Positions 12,084 to 23,112 of a stretch of 64,000 bases of DNA are shown piece by piece (positions within the stretch are counted from its first letter, which is position 1; each line of letters starts with the position of its first letter). A program made the position numbers and the translations under genes. The stretch comes from Eutreptiella sp. 'Long Island Sound 2002' (taxonomy: Eukaryota; Euglenozoa; Euglenophyceae; Eutreptiales; Eutreptiaceae): contig OZ038383.1 in assembly GCA_964036045.1 (NCBI GenBank), positions 61,633,725 through 61,697,724 of the forward strand, read 5' to 3'. Below the pieces are notes generated by a model. It was not told the origin of the DNA. It made no database searches and was given only the letters and a program-made list of their open reading frames with translations.

Positions 12084-12654
12084 GTGTGATGAGGATGAGA
12101 GTCAGGTTGGGTTTCAGGTGGAGGCGAGCCTCTGCGTGGACCTGGGGCTGGATACGAGGCGTACACTGAAGCTGAAGGGGTTTTTATCTACTGGCAAAGA
12201 GCTCATTCCTGTGCTTTCCTGTTCTGCTCTTTTCCGCAGCCAAGCATGCCCATGCCCACTCTATCACCCCACATGATTGCAGTGATGCCGGGTGTACAGG
12301 CCTGATGATACACCACATAATAGCACACACATACAGAAGATATTTTGCATTGTTTCTCTGACACAATGGATGATTTTGCGGAAGAGATCTCCAAGACCAT
12401 GAAATCAAAAGTGATACCAACAGTGAGGCAGAGCAAATATTGTTGCCTTTTTGCATTTTGGGGTGGTGTGGCTCTTCAGGTCGAAGAACACAGACCCCAG
12501 CCCCACACCCTTGGGGGTGTTGAGGCAATGGTTGGTTGCCAAAGGTACCGGGCTCAGGCAACTGATTTGCCCACGGGCGCCAAAGGTGCCCAAAGGATAA
12601 TTCCTCCAAGCCTGCCTACAGCCACATCATTGCTCCCCTTCTTTTCTTCTCGAG

Positions 12655-12835
12655 AAGGCAGGGTGATTGTCACGTTTCATTTCTCCCCCAAGACAGCAGG
12701 AACTACGCAAGCATTTCAGTTCTCCTCAAGACAGCAGGGGTGCAGCAGGGGGTTAAGAGTTATGCAGCAATTTCATTTCTCCCCAAAACAGCAGGGGCTA
12801 CCCAGCCATTTCATTTCAGGGGTGACACACCCACG
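12655..12835 (+). repeat. Degenerate short tandem repeat in intron 6
   Basis: Three to four imperfect copies of a unit like CATTTCTCCCCAAGACAGCA followed by GGGGC lie here with variable spacers. No coding sense is apparent. Confidence 0.5.
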
Positions 12836-13319
12836 TTCCTCTGCGAAGTGGGGCAGAGGGCGATGTAGCAAAGTGTACTGTGGTCCAAGGCCACCACTCA
12901 TAGCTGCACATACCTTTCCCCCCCTCTTTTCAGTGCAATCCCAAGGAAGTGTCTCAAGAAGCCACTCTTGGTTCTAGTCAGCCCTGCGATCAGGGACCTG
13001 TGATGAGCCAACATGTGGGTCACGTGGCTCAGGTACTATGTAACCTGGGCACCTCCCCCCAAACCTGCCCCTCCCAGACCCCCCCCCCCCCTTGAGGGCC
13101 TCCGGCCATGGTCAGTTCTGGGAGGGGGGCTCTATGTCCTGGCCGAGGAGGTGGCACCCCTGTGAATTTGCTTGGATTGTGTGTGGTTGGTCAAGCCAGT
13201 GGATCTGTGTGCTCATTTAGAAATCCCAAAAGTGTGACACGTCTACCATCCTAGGGACAGGCCTCTTTTTTATGCGGTAACCCTGATCTCAAGGTGGATT
13301 ATGCATTCTGGGCATTCCA

Positions 13320-13494
13320 AAACACCTCGAAGAGGGTTGTGAGATCAATCGCAGGCGCAGATGCCATATGCTCCCCCTTTTGGGGGGGGTCATTCGCATA
13401 GGATACCCCATTTTATGGTACCGGGAGTTTTAACCCCTTGTAAAATCATCATTTTGGGAGAGAAAATGACCCCCCTTCCCCCCCCTACCCGGGT
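13320..13494 (+). repeat. Dispersed repeat D, copy 1
   Basis: It shares order and wording with three other loci: an AGGTTGT(T)AGATCAA segment, CATTCGC plus TACCC, TTTAACCCCTTGTAAAATCA, then a C-rich tract. The other copies are at about 15400-15610 (+), 44800-45015 (-) and 46600-46740 (+). It has no coding frame. Confidence 0.65.
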
Positions 13495-13592
13495 ACGACT
13501 GTCTGGCTCACATGCTGGACAGTTGTTTTCCTCTGGGTTCCTTTGGGACATGCCACCTTATGTTGTGTATAGGGTCTTTTACCTTTATGAGT
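13495..13592 (+). repeat. 98-bp direct repeat R1, first copy
   Basis: The sequence from ACGACTGTCTGGCTCACATG to TTTACCTTTATGAGT is repeated without visible change at 14914-15011, 1419 bp downstream. It ends just before the ATG of the gene B-like frame at 13601. Confidence 0.8.
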
Positions 13593-13600
13593 TTGTTTTA

Positions 13601-14300
13601 ATGTCAGACAAGCGTGAATCAGGGGAGGAAGGCGGCAAGAAGCGGGAAAGAAAGGCCGTGGCGGAAGATCCAGGCAAGAGGATCAGGCTCAAGAGGGAGC
13701 CCAAGGAGGAGCCGAAGGAGGCCAAGGACCCCGAGGTCAAGGTCGAGGACGAAGAGATGGCCTCCTCATCGGCCCTACCCGCCCATGCCCCTGCCCCTGC
13801 TCCGGCCCCTGCTCCACCCCCCCCCGGATCCACCTGCGCCGCCCGCCCCCATCCCAACCTTCCCTGTGGATGTCTTCGCCCATGACATGTACGACGTTCG
13901 GGCGAGGCGTGACGAGGGCAACATGTCGGTGGTGGACCTTGGTGATCGCCCGCAAGGTGTCATCAGCCTCCACCTGGGTGTCAGCCGAGCCCTTTGGAGG
14001 GACATCCCAGCCCCTCAGCGGCAGGCAGTCGTAAGGGCCGCTTCCCGTGCAGCCCTGGCCGCCCTCCTACAGCAGTGGGCGCAGTATCCCAGGGCCCCTT
14101 CACCCCCTCCGCCCCCTCCGCCTGTGTTGTAGCGGGCCCCCGCGCTGTACCTGGGAGTTCTTGATGCTGACGGTTTTCATCAAGGCCTTTGTGCCCAGGC
14201 GGAGGCAGACCGCCTGTACCAAGGACCTGCCAGTAAGGGGGTTGTGTTGTGCGTTTTATTTGGTGGCCCCAGGCCCAGTCTTGTCGGGCCGGGGGGTTGA
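13601..14300 (+). pseudogene. Gene B-like protein with acidic/basic N-terminus, broken
   Basis: ATG at 13601 opens a Lys/Glu-rich region (KRESGEEGGKKRERK, RIRLKREPKEEPKEAKDP) and a Pro/Ala tract. A slip in the C run near 13827 is needed to join MYDVRARRDEGNMSVVDLG and an Ala/Arg helix (QRQAVVRAASRAALAALLQQ). TAG at 14130 then interrupts the frame, but the same frame continues with LYLGVLDADGFHQGLC and QAEADRLYQGPASKG to TGA at 14298. The layout (basic/acidic head, Pro-rich middle, small folded tail) resembles the other gene B copies in this window. Function is unknown. I infer a transposon accessory protein. Confidence 0.45.
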
Positions 14301-14913
14301 TTTTTTGCAACTGTGCGGGGGGTTGGGCATTGGTGACAGGGCGCACCCTACAGCACCTCAAAGAATCACAACGGTGGGCATTCCGCCGGCTGTCAGGTTG
14401 CGCCTAGTGCTGATGCCTATCTCCCTGAGTTGCTTTAGTGCAGCGAGTTTCTACGGGCTGTGCCCCCCCCGCTTTTTTGTTTTTGCTGTCGGTTGTTGGG
14501 CTGACGGCGGTTTTTCTGCCTCAACGGCCAGGCCCCGGGTTGTTTGGCTCGTGCAGCTCGAACGCCGCCCTTGGTGTGCGGCCTTGGCGTGGTTTACCGC
14601 AAGCGTCTGGCCTAGTATGCAACCAGTCTGCAGAAAATGCCCCTTGCGAGCGTCCGCTTTTGCTATAGCTGGGGTAGCGGTCAGTATTGCACTGCAGGTG
14701 TGCAGCTGAGGGGAGGGCTGTGTGACGCGGAGGGTCAGTGTTTGTATGTGTCAGGGCGGGGAACCAGGGGGGGCGGGATCACACACGTGAGAGTAAGCCC
14801 TAGGCCCTAAGGTATGGCTACCCTATGCCCGCCAAGACGGTGTGAGGTTGTGGGAATATATACCGCTGGCTGTTCCCGCAATACTCTTGGTGCTTGTGCT
14901 GCCGGCATGGGAA

Positions 14914-15011
14914 ACGACTGTCTGGCTCACATGCTGGACAGTTGTTTTCCTCTGGGTTCCTTTGGGACATGCCACCTTATGTTGTGTATAGGGTCTTTTA
15001 CCTTTATGAGT
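14914..15011 (+). repeat. 98-bp direct repeat R1, second copy
   Basis: This is the same 98 bp as 13495-13592. It abuts a 53-bp repeat R2 (14863-14915, CCGCTGGCTGTTCCCGCAAT onward), whose second copy is at 15116-15168. The order R1-gene-R2-R1-R2 suggests a tandem duplication in which the second unit lost its middle. Long terminal repeats are less likely. Confidence 0.8.
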
Positions 15012-15399
15012 GCCCACCCATACCTAACCCGCCCAGTTCCTATTGTTCAGACCCTTTGGGTTTGAGAGCTTAAGAGGATGGACTTGCTGCCCTTTGGGGC
15101 TGTGACAGAACTGTCCCGCTGGCTGTTCCCGCAATACTCTTGGTGCTTGTGCTGCCGGCATGGGAAACTGCTTTTTGGGGGGCTGGGGTGGGGGGTGGGC
15201 GTCAAAACTTCTTTGCGTATTGCGGCTGTTGTGTGTGGATTTAGACCTAGGTCCTGAAGCACCTTTTCCTTTATATGGACCTCCTAACCCACGGCGGTGG
15301 TCTTGGGTCCCAAATCCGGGTACACCCAGCCCCCCCCCCCCATATGGCCCCTTGCTTGTGAGGACTTTGCCGTTTTCACCTGCTTAGGTTGTTTAGTGG

Positions 15400-15610
15400 C
15401 ACATGAAAATCACCTTGCAGAGGTTGTTAGATCAAAGCCAGGCAAGTCCGCATATAGGGGAAAACGCCACATGTCCCCCCTTTTTGGGCCCATTCGCGTA
15501 CCCTACCTCAAGGGGTTGAATTTTGTTTAACCCCTTGTATGATCATTATTGTGCCCAACAAACGCATTCCCAAATGAGTTTTTGGTCCGGAACCCCCCCC
15601 CCATCCCCCC
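15400..15610 (+). repeat. Dispersed repeat D, copy 2
   Basis: This is the cleanest copy. CACCTTGCAGAGGTTGTTAG leads into GATCAAAGCCAGGC, CCCATTCGCGTACCCTACC, TTAACCCCTTGTATGATCAT and a C-rich end. With the following 15620-16430 it forms a composite found inverted at 44203-45015. Confidence 0.7.
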
Positions 15611-15839
15611 CCCACTCCATGGGATGAGCGCTCATGCAGTTTATAAGATTTTTGTTGCTTGTACTATGTCGTTGTTTTGGGCAACCTTAGTGACCCGGTG
15701 GTACCCACTCTAAGGGGTGCAAGTGGGGATGTTGTGACAGCATGTGCCTACTAGGATACAAAAGGATTTTTTTTTTGCAGTCTCTAGCCTTGTCTAGGGC
15801 CGGTCAAGCCCCGGGTGAAAGAAACACCAAATCACCATT

Positions 15840-16815
15840 TCCACCAATAATGCCTTATATGTGTGCATGTAGTGGTACACAACCTGCTATTGCCATTTTT
15901 CACCTTGGACAGCTCAAAAATTGAAGTTTGCGAAACTCATTTTTTTGACATTTTGACCACTCACAATGACCATCCAAGCTATGTGAAGCATGATTGAGGC
16001 CGTATTTGTGTATTGGGTGCAGGGTGGGGGGAGGGTCCTCCCAAGGGAGTGGTACACAACTTGCTTTGCTACTGTGCAATTTTTCACTTTGGACGGCTCC
16101 AAAATCGAAGTTTCCGAAGCTTGCTTTTTTGATATCGTGAACACTCACAATGACCATGCAAGCTATGTAAAGCATGTGTTAGGCAGTGTTTACTTCTTTT
16201 TTGCTCTATTTGGGTATTGGGTGTGGGGGGTCTCTCCCAAGGAACTGGGACACAAAAAGCCCCTAGACAATTTTTGCTCTGGGCAACTCAAAATTGAAAG
16301 TTTGTGAAACATTTCTTCTTTGATACTGTGACCACGCACAATGACCATCCAAGCTATGTAAAGCATGTTTTAGGCGGCATTTGTTTGTTTTTTTGTCCCT
16401 ATTCGGGTATCCGGTGGGCATTGCTCAAGGTAGATTCTCTGCGTGGTCCACTTGCCGAAGGCAATAGGATTTTAAATGTTTAATTTTCCCCGAGACCGGT
16501 TGGCCGTCCGTGGGATGGGTTTGGGTGACCATTTGGTGGCAATGCGGGTACTTGAGCACCCATAGGGACTAATGTATTGGCCACTTGGCCCACGTAGCCC
16601 AGCCATGGGCTCCCCAAAAGCCTCAAAATTGTTGTTCGTAGGTGGTTTAATGGCATTTGGTGTGCGCACAATTTGCATAAGCAGTCTTCCACCCTCTACA
16701 ACTCTAAAATGGAAATATTTCAATTTTGATGTTCTAACTGTTCGCAATGATGAAAAATCCTATGTAATGCATCTATGGCATGTTTTAGACCCTCTTTGTG
16801 TGTTTTTCACGCCTC
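15840..16815 (-). repeat. Satellite relatives, about three tandem units plus one diverged unit
   Basis: In reverse orientation to the array at 39.2-40.5 kb, this stretch repeats the words GACCATCCAAGCTATGTAAA GCATG, AAAATTGAAGTTT and GGTACACAACTTGC. Units are spaced about 182-191 bp at 15.85-16.43 kb. A diverged unit lies at 16645-16815. All are inside intron 6. Confidence 0.7.
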
Positions 16816-16926
16816 TTGTTGTGAACCTGCACGTGGTGAGGCTGCCTAGCTGAGCTGCAACTTTGTTGTCTTCCATTTTGGCGTTTCTTTGTCTCCCTTT
16901 TCCTTCGCCCGCGCGCCTTGAGCACG

Positions 16927-17604
16927 ATGGGTGACCAAGAGGGGGTGGCCACCCAGCTTGCTGCCCTCCTACAGCGCCCCGCGGTCCTTACGGCCATAGG
17001 CGCGGCATTGGCTCCTTTTCTTGCGGGCACTCCGCCCGCAGCCATCGACGAGGGGGCGGCGCGCAACCGCTCGCGCTCCAAGGGGTGAAAGGGGTGTGGT
17101 GAGCCCGCCCAGCCGGCCCCCCCTCCCCCCACCGCCGAGCACGCAATGATCGCATCGCTACAACCCCAAATTGCGTCCCTCGGGGGCATAATCGGGACCC
17201 TCTGCCGTGAGCTTGCGGAGTTACGGGGCGAACCAGCCACAGCCTGGTTCCGGGCGACCGCAACGGCGCCGGCCGCGACGACGACGACGACGAAGACAAC
17301 AACTAAATCCACGGCGGCCGCCAAGAAAGCTGCCCTCACAACCCAGGCGACGTCCGTGTGGCATCTGGCGGGGAGGGGGGGGGCAACCGGCGTCCCCGCA
17401 ACGCCCAGGCGCAACAAGCTGCGGCTTCGCCCCAGCTCTCCCCCCCCCCCACTCCTCCGCAGTCCCCGTGCGTGTGGACAAGGAAAGGTAGCGGCCAGCG
17501 GAGCTTGGAGCACCGCAATGGGTGCATCTGCCGGTCGTGGCATCTCCCCGCCCACCCCCTCGCCTCCTCGCAGCCTCGATGGGTGCACGAGGACATCAAA
17601 GTAG
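16927..17604 (+). pseudogene. ORF1/gene B-like protein with one in-frame TGA
   Basis: ATG at 16927 starts MGDQEGVATQLAALLQRP and an Ala-rich hydrophobic helix (LTAIGAALAPFLAG). TGA at 17086 interrupts, and the same frame continues to 17602 with IASLQPQIASLGGIIGTLCR, ELAELRGEP, a Thr/Lys/Ala stretch and a Pro/Ser tail. The heptad-like helix after the stop suggests a coiled coil. The 70 bp upstream (16785-16855) is shared with 26590-26660, so the frame lies within a repeated element. No enzyme motif is present. Confidence 0.45.
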
Positions 17605-17774
17605 CCCGGGGCAACATCGTCCTGTGGGGGGTGGGGGGCTTTGAGGAGGGATCGGCTCCCCTGCCCTCCCCACAGGTGGCTTGAGGTACGCCTCAGCTAC
17701 GCAGTTCGCGACCCGGGAATCCCAACCGGGCGCGGCGCGGGCGGTGGCGGCCGCTAGCCGTGGTAAAGTGCGTA

Positions 17775-17775
<1 letters not shown>

Positions 17776-17871
<96 letters not shown>

Positions 17872-17872
17872 C
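17776..17872. repeat. (TA)n-(TG)n microsatellite
   Basis: An AT dinucleotide run to about 17812 changes directly into a TG run to about 17869. Long apparent frames across it (Cys-Val and Tyr-Ile repeats) are artefacts. Confidence 0.95.
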
Positions 17873-17977
17873 CTCCAATCTACACCCCTCTCCCCAACTC
17901 TAGGTTGCTCCACCATACGGCTGTAAGGTACGTGCGAAAGGCACAACGTGGTGCATACACGTGGTGGGAGGGGCTAA

Positions 17978-18400
17978 ACTCCATCAAAACGGGGTCAAAA
18001 TGGGCTCAAAACACTTGTTTGAGCATCCCCAATGGTCCGGGATCACTTTTGGAAAAATGCGTTTTTGACCCATTTTTGACCCATTTTTGGTCCCAAAACG
18101 GCCCACTTTCAAGGCATTTTGGAATTTTCCATGGCCCAAAACGCGCCCCCACGGGCTCAAAATGGGCTAAAACCACTTGTTTGAGCATCCCAAATGGTCC
18201 AGGATCACTTTTGGAAAAATGTGTTTTTGACCCATTTTTGACTCATTTTTGGTCCCAAAACGACGCATTTTCAAGGCATTTTGGGATTTTCCGTGGCCCA
18301 AAACATGCCACCAAGGGCTCAAAACGACCTAAAAACACCTGTTTGAGCATCCCAAGTGGTCTAGGAACGATTTTGGAAAAATCACTTTTTTCGCCCCGGG
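17978..18400 (+). repeat. 162-bp tandem repeat, about 2.6 units
   Basis: GAGCATCCCAAATGGTC recurs with a spacing of 162 bp (anchors near 18002, 18164 and 18326). 162 is a multiple of three, so the plus frame stays open as a 54-residue repeat. The TTTTTGACCCATTTTTGACC core and low codon complexity suggest non-coding satellite. Confidence 0.75.
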
Positions 18401-18994
18401 GACCCTGGTGGACCCACCGTTGGCCCTCGCTCGGCGCGGTGCCCTCCGGCTGCATCAAGTGACCACTGGTACGGGGGTCTAGGCGTCTCGTTGGGCGATT
18501 CTGATTCTTGGAAGCCACAAAAAGTGGGGGGTTACGGGTGGACTAGGTGCCCTCGGAATTGGGGTTTGAGCCACGTAGTCCAAGATACGGCCCGTGCTTG
18601 GTTTCGGGGTGTTGGTGCACATTGCCCAGTTTTTGGGGCTTTTTGGCGCCTTTTTGGGCCGTTTCTCGGACATATTGTGGAGTTGAAGGGCACTAGGGGG
18701 CTCTTTGACACGGCGAAGTCAAGCCGCACGTGGACTGTAGCCACCGTTCCCCTTCGTTTGGGCTTTTGAGCTGGGTTTGGGGGCTGTTTTGGGCGAAAAA
18801 TGGCTGTTTTTGGCCCAAAACGGCGCAAGTTTTGGAGGGCACCTCCCGACTTGGCGCCACCGCCCCAGGCCGCCACCGGGGAGTTTCTGGCTCAAAACTT
18901 GGATTTGGCAAGGCCACCACCTAGGCTCTAGGATGGCTATAGTAGAATGAAGCCTGGAGCGATGCGGCGGAGCAGTGGCCAAAACGGAAAGGAG

Positions 18995-19092
18995 AAGTGC
19001 TTGTTGCTTGCTTGTTGCTTGTTGCTTGCTTGCTTGCTTGCTTGCTTGTTGCTTGTTGCTTGTTAGCTAGATTTAAGGGGAGAGGGGTGTAG

Positions 19093-19156
<64 letters not shown>

Positions 19157-19157
19157 C

Positions 19158-19201
<44 letters not shown>

Positions 19202-19202
19202 G
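18995..19202. repeat. (CTTG)n and (TA)n simple repeats
   Basis: CTTG/CTTGTTG words fill about 19000-19065. Two TA runs separated by a TATAACGAATATA bridge fill 19096-19202. Confidence 0.95.
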
Positions 19203-19322
19203 CATGTATATACGCGTTCATACGTGTATATACACGTTCATTTAGGTTAATATTAAAGTCGAAAAATTAAAAATTCGCCGAAAAAATTAATTCACACTTC
19301 TGTTGTTTTTTTATGTCCGTAG

Positions 19323-20301
19323 GTTATAGACGTCGTGGTCAACGCGATGCATGCCAGGCCCATCCGGGTGGCCTGGCGAGACGCGGAGGGCCCCAGGAAG
19401 TACCCTTGGGGGCCGTCCACCGCATCGTGGCCCGGGATCCCCCCCTGGGCCTTGCTCTCTTGCGCGGTCTCCATGATTGGGAGACCGCTGATGTGGTGAG
19501 CGGCGTCTGGGTGACGTCGCGCCACTTCCGGCCCGGAGAATGGGCTCGGATGCATGAGGTGGGGTATGCGGGGGGGGAGGATGAGGGGTTGTGGGGGAGC
19601 ATGAGAGGGGATGGGGTGAGCGACGGGGAGCAGGGGGGGGGAGGGGGGGGCGTCCACCACCACCGCGCCAAAACACCCCCCCAAGCCAAGCCGCATCTCA
19701 ACCCCCCCCACCAACCCCCGCAAAGAAACGAAAGTTTTCCTTCGGGTCGTCCGACGAGAGTGACGATGCGGCGATCCCCCGTGGCAAAAAGCCCAAAACC
19801 CCCGCCCCCACCCTCCCCCGCACGGCCTACAAAGGCCGTCCCCGCCCCCAAACCCGCCAAACCCCCCCAAGACCACCACCATCCACCCCGCCCCCCCCCC
19901 CCCCGACCAAGACCGACACCCCCAAGACGGACGACCGTCCCGGTGATCCGATCGTTGGGACGGTCGCCCACGTCCCCTACCCCACCGGGGTAGAGAAGGG
20001 CACCATCCACGGTATCCACGGGCGGAACTATGGTGCCGTTTGGGTGGAATACCCAGGCGGCACCACCCTCTACGAGGTGTCCCGGCACCTCCTCTTCCCC
20101 ACCCCCGAGGAGGCCGAGCGGTACCGGGAAGAGGCCCGGGTGGGCAAAAAAAAGCCCAAGCCCCCCGCCCCCTCAAACAAAGCGACTAACCCCCCGAAAG
20201 CGAGCCCTACCACTGAACCCACTAACCCCACTAACCCCACTAACCCCCCATCCGGACCCGCGAAGATGTGGGAACCCACTACGGGGTCCCATGAGGTATG
20301 A
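19323..20301 (+). pseudogene. Gene B-like protein with small barrel-like domain
   Basis: After a good acceptor (TTATGTCCGTAG, ending about 19325) the sequence is coding-like. A G run near 19630-19650 breaks the frame. The downstream frame shows SFGSSDESDDAAIPRGKKPK, a long Pro/Thr stretch, then a compact block DPIVGTVAHVPYPTGVEKGT, GRNYGAVWVEYPGGTTLYEV and SRHLLFPTPEEAERYREEA, followed by a Lys/Pro tail to TGA at 20299. The Gly/Tyr/Trp pattern looks like a Tudor or SH3-type beta barrel. This is my inference from appearance and not a family match. Confidence 0.45.
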
Positions 20302-20732
20302 GGGCCCGCATGGGGACCCAATGGGCCACAATGGCCATGCACAACATACATGAACACACACATACTGCATTACATGTTGTGTTGTGCCTTGTTAGGAGGG
20401 TTAATATTTGGGGAATAGAGTTAATATTTGTGAGATTAATATTAATGCTTGCGACTCGTTAATTTTTAACATTTCAACTAGTAATCCATAAATTAAAAAC
20501 AAAAATTAAAGCTCAGAGCCATTTCAACATTTTGAAACAACCACATGGGTAGGACCCCCCCACCGACCCCCGGAAGAAAATGACACCCAAGCCCGCAAGG
20601 CACCCCATGGGGGTCATAATTTTCACGGCCAACCCCCTAACGCCCCTTAAAAAAATGCAAACTTGAGATTACCGTGTTGATTTTTGGCCAGATATTAACT
20701 ATATTGGGTTTAATCTAGGTCACTAGGGGAGC

Positions 20733-21091
20733 GGCGGGGGGTCGCCCAGAGGAGTGGGCTTGAGGGGGCGGAGGAGCTAGGGTTGGAGGTGGGGGTGGAG
20801 CTCGAGCTCGAGCTTGAGCTGGAGCTTGAGCTTGAGCTTGAGCTTGGGCTGCCAGCCGCTGCTCCTGTAGACGTGGGGGAAGCTTTTCATAAGTCGTTCA
20901 CAAAACCGGTTCATAATTCATCAGTTAATAGATCGGTTAATACTTCATTTATGACGGCGGTTTTGGTTTTATGAACGCCGAATTATGAACGCCATATGAA
21001 CGCAAACAACAGCAGACAGACAACATACCACCACAGCGAGGGTCGCCTTCAAACTCCCTTCCAACAGCTTCCTCAGCTCAGCGGCGTCCAT
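20733..21091 (-). pseudogene. Gene B copy 1, first two exons only
   Basis: Exon 1 is 21091-21029 (MDAAELRKLLEGSLKATLAV plus V). The 164-nt intron 21028-20865 is filled with a TTCATAATTC/GAATTATGAA hairpin. Exon 2 starts at 20864 in the hexanucleotide tract. Homology to arm 2 stops near 20733, so the rest of the gene is missing. Confidence 0.5.
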
Positions 21092-21114
21092 GGATGGGCG
21101 AAGAGTAATAAAGC

Positions 21115-23106
21115 TGGATCGCAGAGGGTGCTTGGGTGGAGGGTGCTTGGGGGGTGTTGCTTAGAAGTGAAGTGGCGGTGCACGCCGCGGTGTGTGGGGT
21201 GTTATAGTGCAAAAACAGCAGGTCAAAGGTTAGAAACCACCATTCCCAAACGTGCTGGACAACCACTGCTTGCCGTTCCACTGCACTCTTACCTGCACCC
21301 CCACCCCTGGAACTGTGCCCATTGTACCCCTTCTTCAAAATGTAATTGGTGCTCTCCACCAAGTCCCCCGACACGGCAGCCAATCCCGACCCGCATGCAT
21401 CCGCACTCTCAAGCATTGTATCACAATCCTCTTCGAGGAACAACAAATAGTGCGACCCCAACTCCCCGCAGCATCGTTCCCGAAACGCAACAGCAACATG
21501 TCGGCTCGAAGGGCGTGGCACAACCGGAATCGGGGAGTACAAAGTGCGTAGCTATGTTCGCAGCCCCACAACCGCTTGCCACGTGGGGTCCTCCTCGACA
21601 TATGCAAGCACGGGCGCAATCTGCTCCCAGGCGCAAAAAAGGTTGTGGGCCTCCTCCCCGTCCGGTGCGTTGTGCGCCCCAAACCGCACCCCGCACCAGT
21701 TGCGGTACAGAATTTTCTGTACCTCCCCTGCAACCTCACGATGATGATTTCCCACCTGGGCTCAGGACGGCCACAAACAGCCTCCCGAAGGCCATGCAAC
21801 AGTGCAAAATGCACAAAAATACGCGGTTTCTAGCTATGACCAGTAGCGGCTCGCTGGTGCATCCTGCCGCATCCAAAAATTTGCCGGACACGTGATACCG
21901 ACAGCAGTGGGTGGCATCCGACTGCGTTGTCCCCGAGCGGTGACGCCGTTCCACCGCTTGGCCGTGTTGTCCCGCACGGCCTCATTGAAAATGCTCCCCA
22001 CTTGGGGAGCCACGTTGATGCCTAGCAGCCGCCGGAGCCACGGCTAAGCCCCACCAAGGAGGACCGCTGCCGGCACCCAGCCATTGCAACAGTAAATTCT
22101 TTTGCACTCAATAGTGGACGGCAGGGCCTACGTTTGTAAAAGGTGTTCATAATTTGTGTTCATAAAACACGTTCATAATTCATAAATTGGCAGCACGGAG
22201 TTTTATGACGGCAATTTTCGAATTATGAACGCTCGAATTGTGAACAACTTATGAACAGGAAAATGCCGATTACAAATGTGCCGCACCTGAGCCACAATTT
22301 GGCCCAAGGCAACCATATCGTTGTCACCCGAGACGGGCATGCCAATGACCCATAGGAAGAGGTGTTCGTGCCTTTACCCCATGGTTCAATAGCCCCACCG
22401 ATAGCTGCGACCAACTGCCACCGGCGCAACAATTACCGTTACCCCACACCAAAAAAGTGAGGGGGCGGGTCCAGTCAATAGACTGGCACAAGGCCGGACG
22501 GGATTGCACATATTGTGCCCACGACCGTAGGGGCCAGAAGCGAGCTGACGACAAGGGGTCGGCACACTCCAACGGGGGGGACAACGCAAGCGGAGCAGTC
22601 AATGACTTCCACGTTGCGTCGACTTGGTCCCTTGTGGGGATGGGCCGTGGGAAGGGCAGCCCTGGGCGGGCGGTGTAGGCGTCGCCCCGTCGGGTGATGT
22701 ACTCACACAACACGCGGAAGCCGGACCGGGGTGCACCCAACTCCAAAAGGAGCCCTATCACATAGGGTGCGGGACAGAGGGCCTCCCCATATGTACGGAT
22801 GGGCTGCACCTTGGTTTTGTGGACCGCCGGGAGGGGAGCGTGGTCCATTGCCTCCGTGAAACGGGTCCGGTTGAGGGGGGATGGTGACATCTGTTGGGCC
22901 AATAGCTCGCAACACTTGCTGTCCACAACACTGGTGGCACCACTGAGCCGAACAACCATCATGTTCAGCTCCGTGAGTAAGGTTTAGACCTAACAAAATC
23001 TTTGGACAAAGAAGCCTTCATAAAATGTTCATAATTCGTGGTTCATGTATGAACTCTCATATATGAAAAATGAATTATGCACAATACTACTTTTCATACA
23101 GGTACC
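21115..23106 (-). pseudogene. Gene A copy 1, transposase-like, broken
   Basis: The minus frame 22962-22324 is intact over 212 codons: MMVVRLSGATSVVDSKCCEL, GEALCPAPYVIGLLLELGAP, RVLCEYITRRGDAYTARPGL and DQVDATWKSL. It then frameshifts. The later part is readable in pieces on the minus strand: EPLLVIA, CILHCCMAFGRLF, AHNLFCAWEQIAPVLAYVEE, HYLLFLEEDCDTMLES and LVESTNYILKKGYNGHSSRG. Palindromic TTCATAATTC/GAATTATGAA words occupy the intron-like gaps near 22140-22260 and 23015-23100. I cannot assign a superfamily. See copies 2 and 3. Confidence 0.55.
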
Positions 23107-23112
23107 TAGGGT

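Larger units (their letters stand above)
20733..23112 (-). repeat. Arm 1 of a 12-kb inverted repeat pair
   Basis: Reverse complement of 30468-32840, with small indels and substitutions. Both arms run from a (GAGCTC/AAGCTC)n hexanucleotide tract to the word ACAATACTACTTTTCAT. The arms are about 2.4 kb and the region between them about 7.4 kb. Each arm is a copy of the same transposon, so the pair may reflect two insertions or one inverted duplication. Confidence 0.9.

Noticed and set aside
13495..15011. LTR retrotransposon bounded by the 98-bp repeats
   Set aside because: There is no RT, integrase, primer-binding site or polypurine tract between them, and the repeats do not start TG and end CA.
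17681..17926. Frames rich in Cys-Val or Tyr-Ile repeats
   Set aside because: They are translations of the TA/TG microsatellite.
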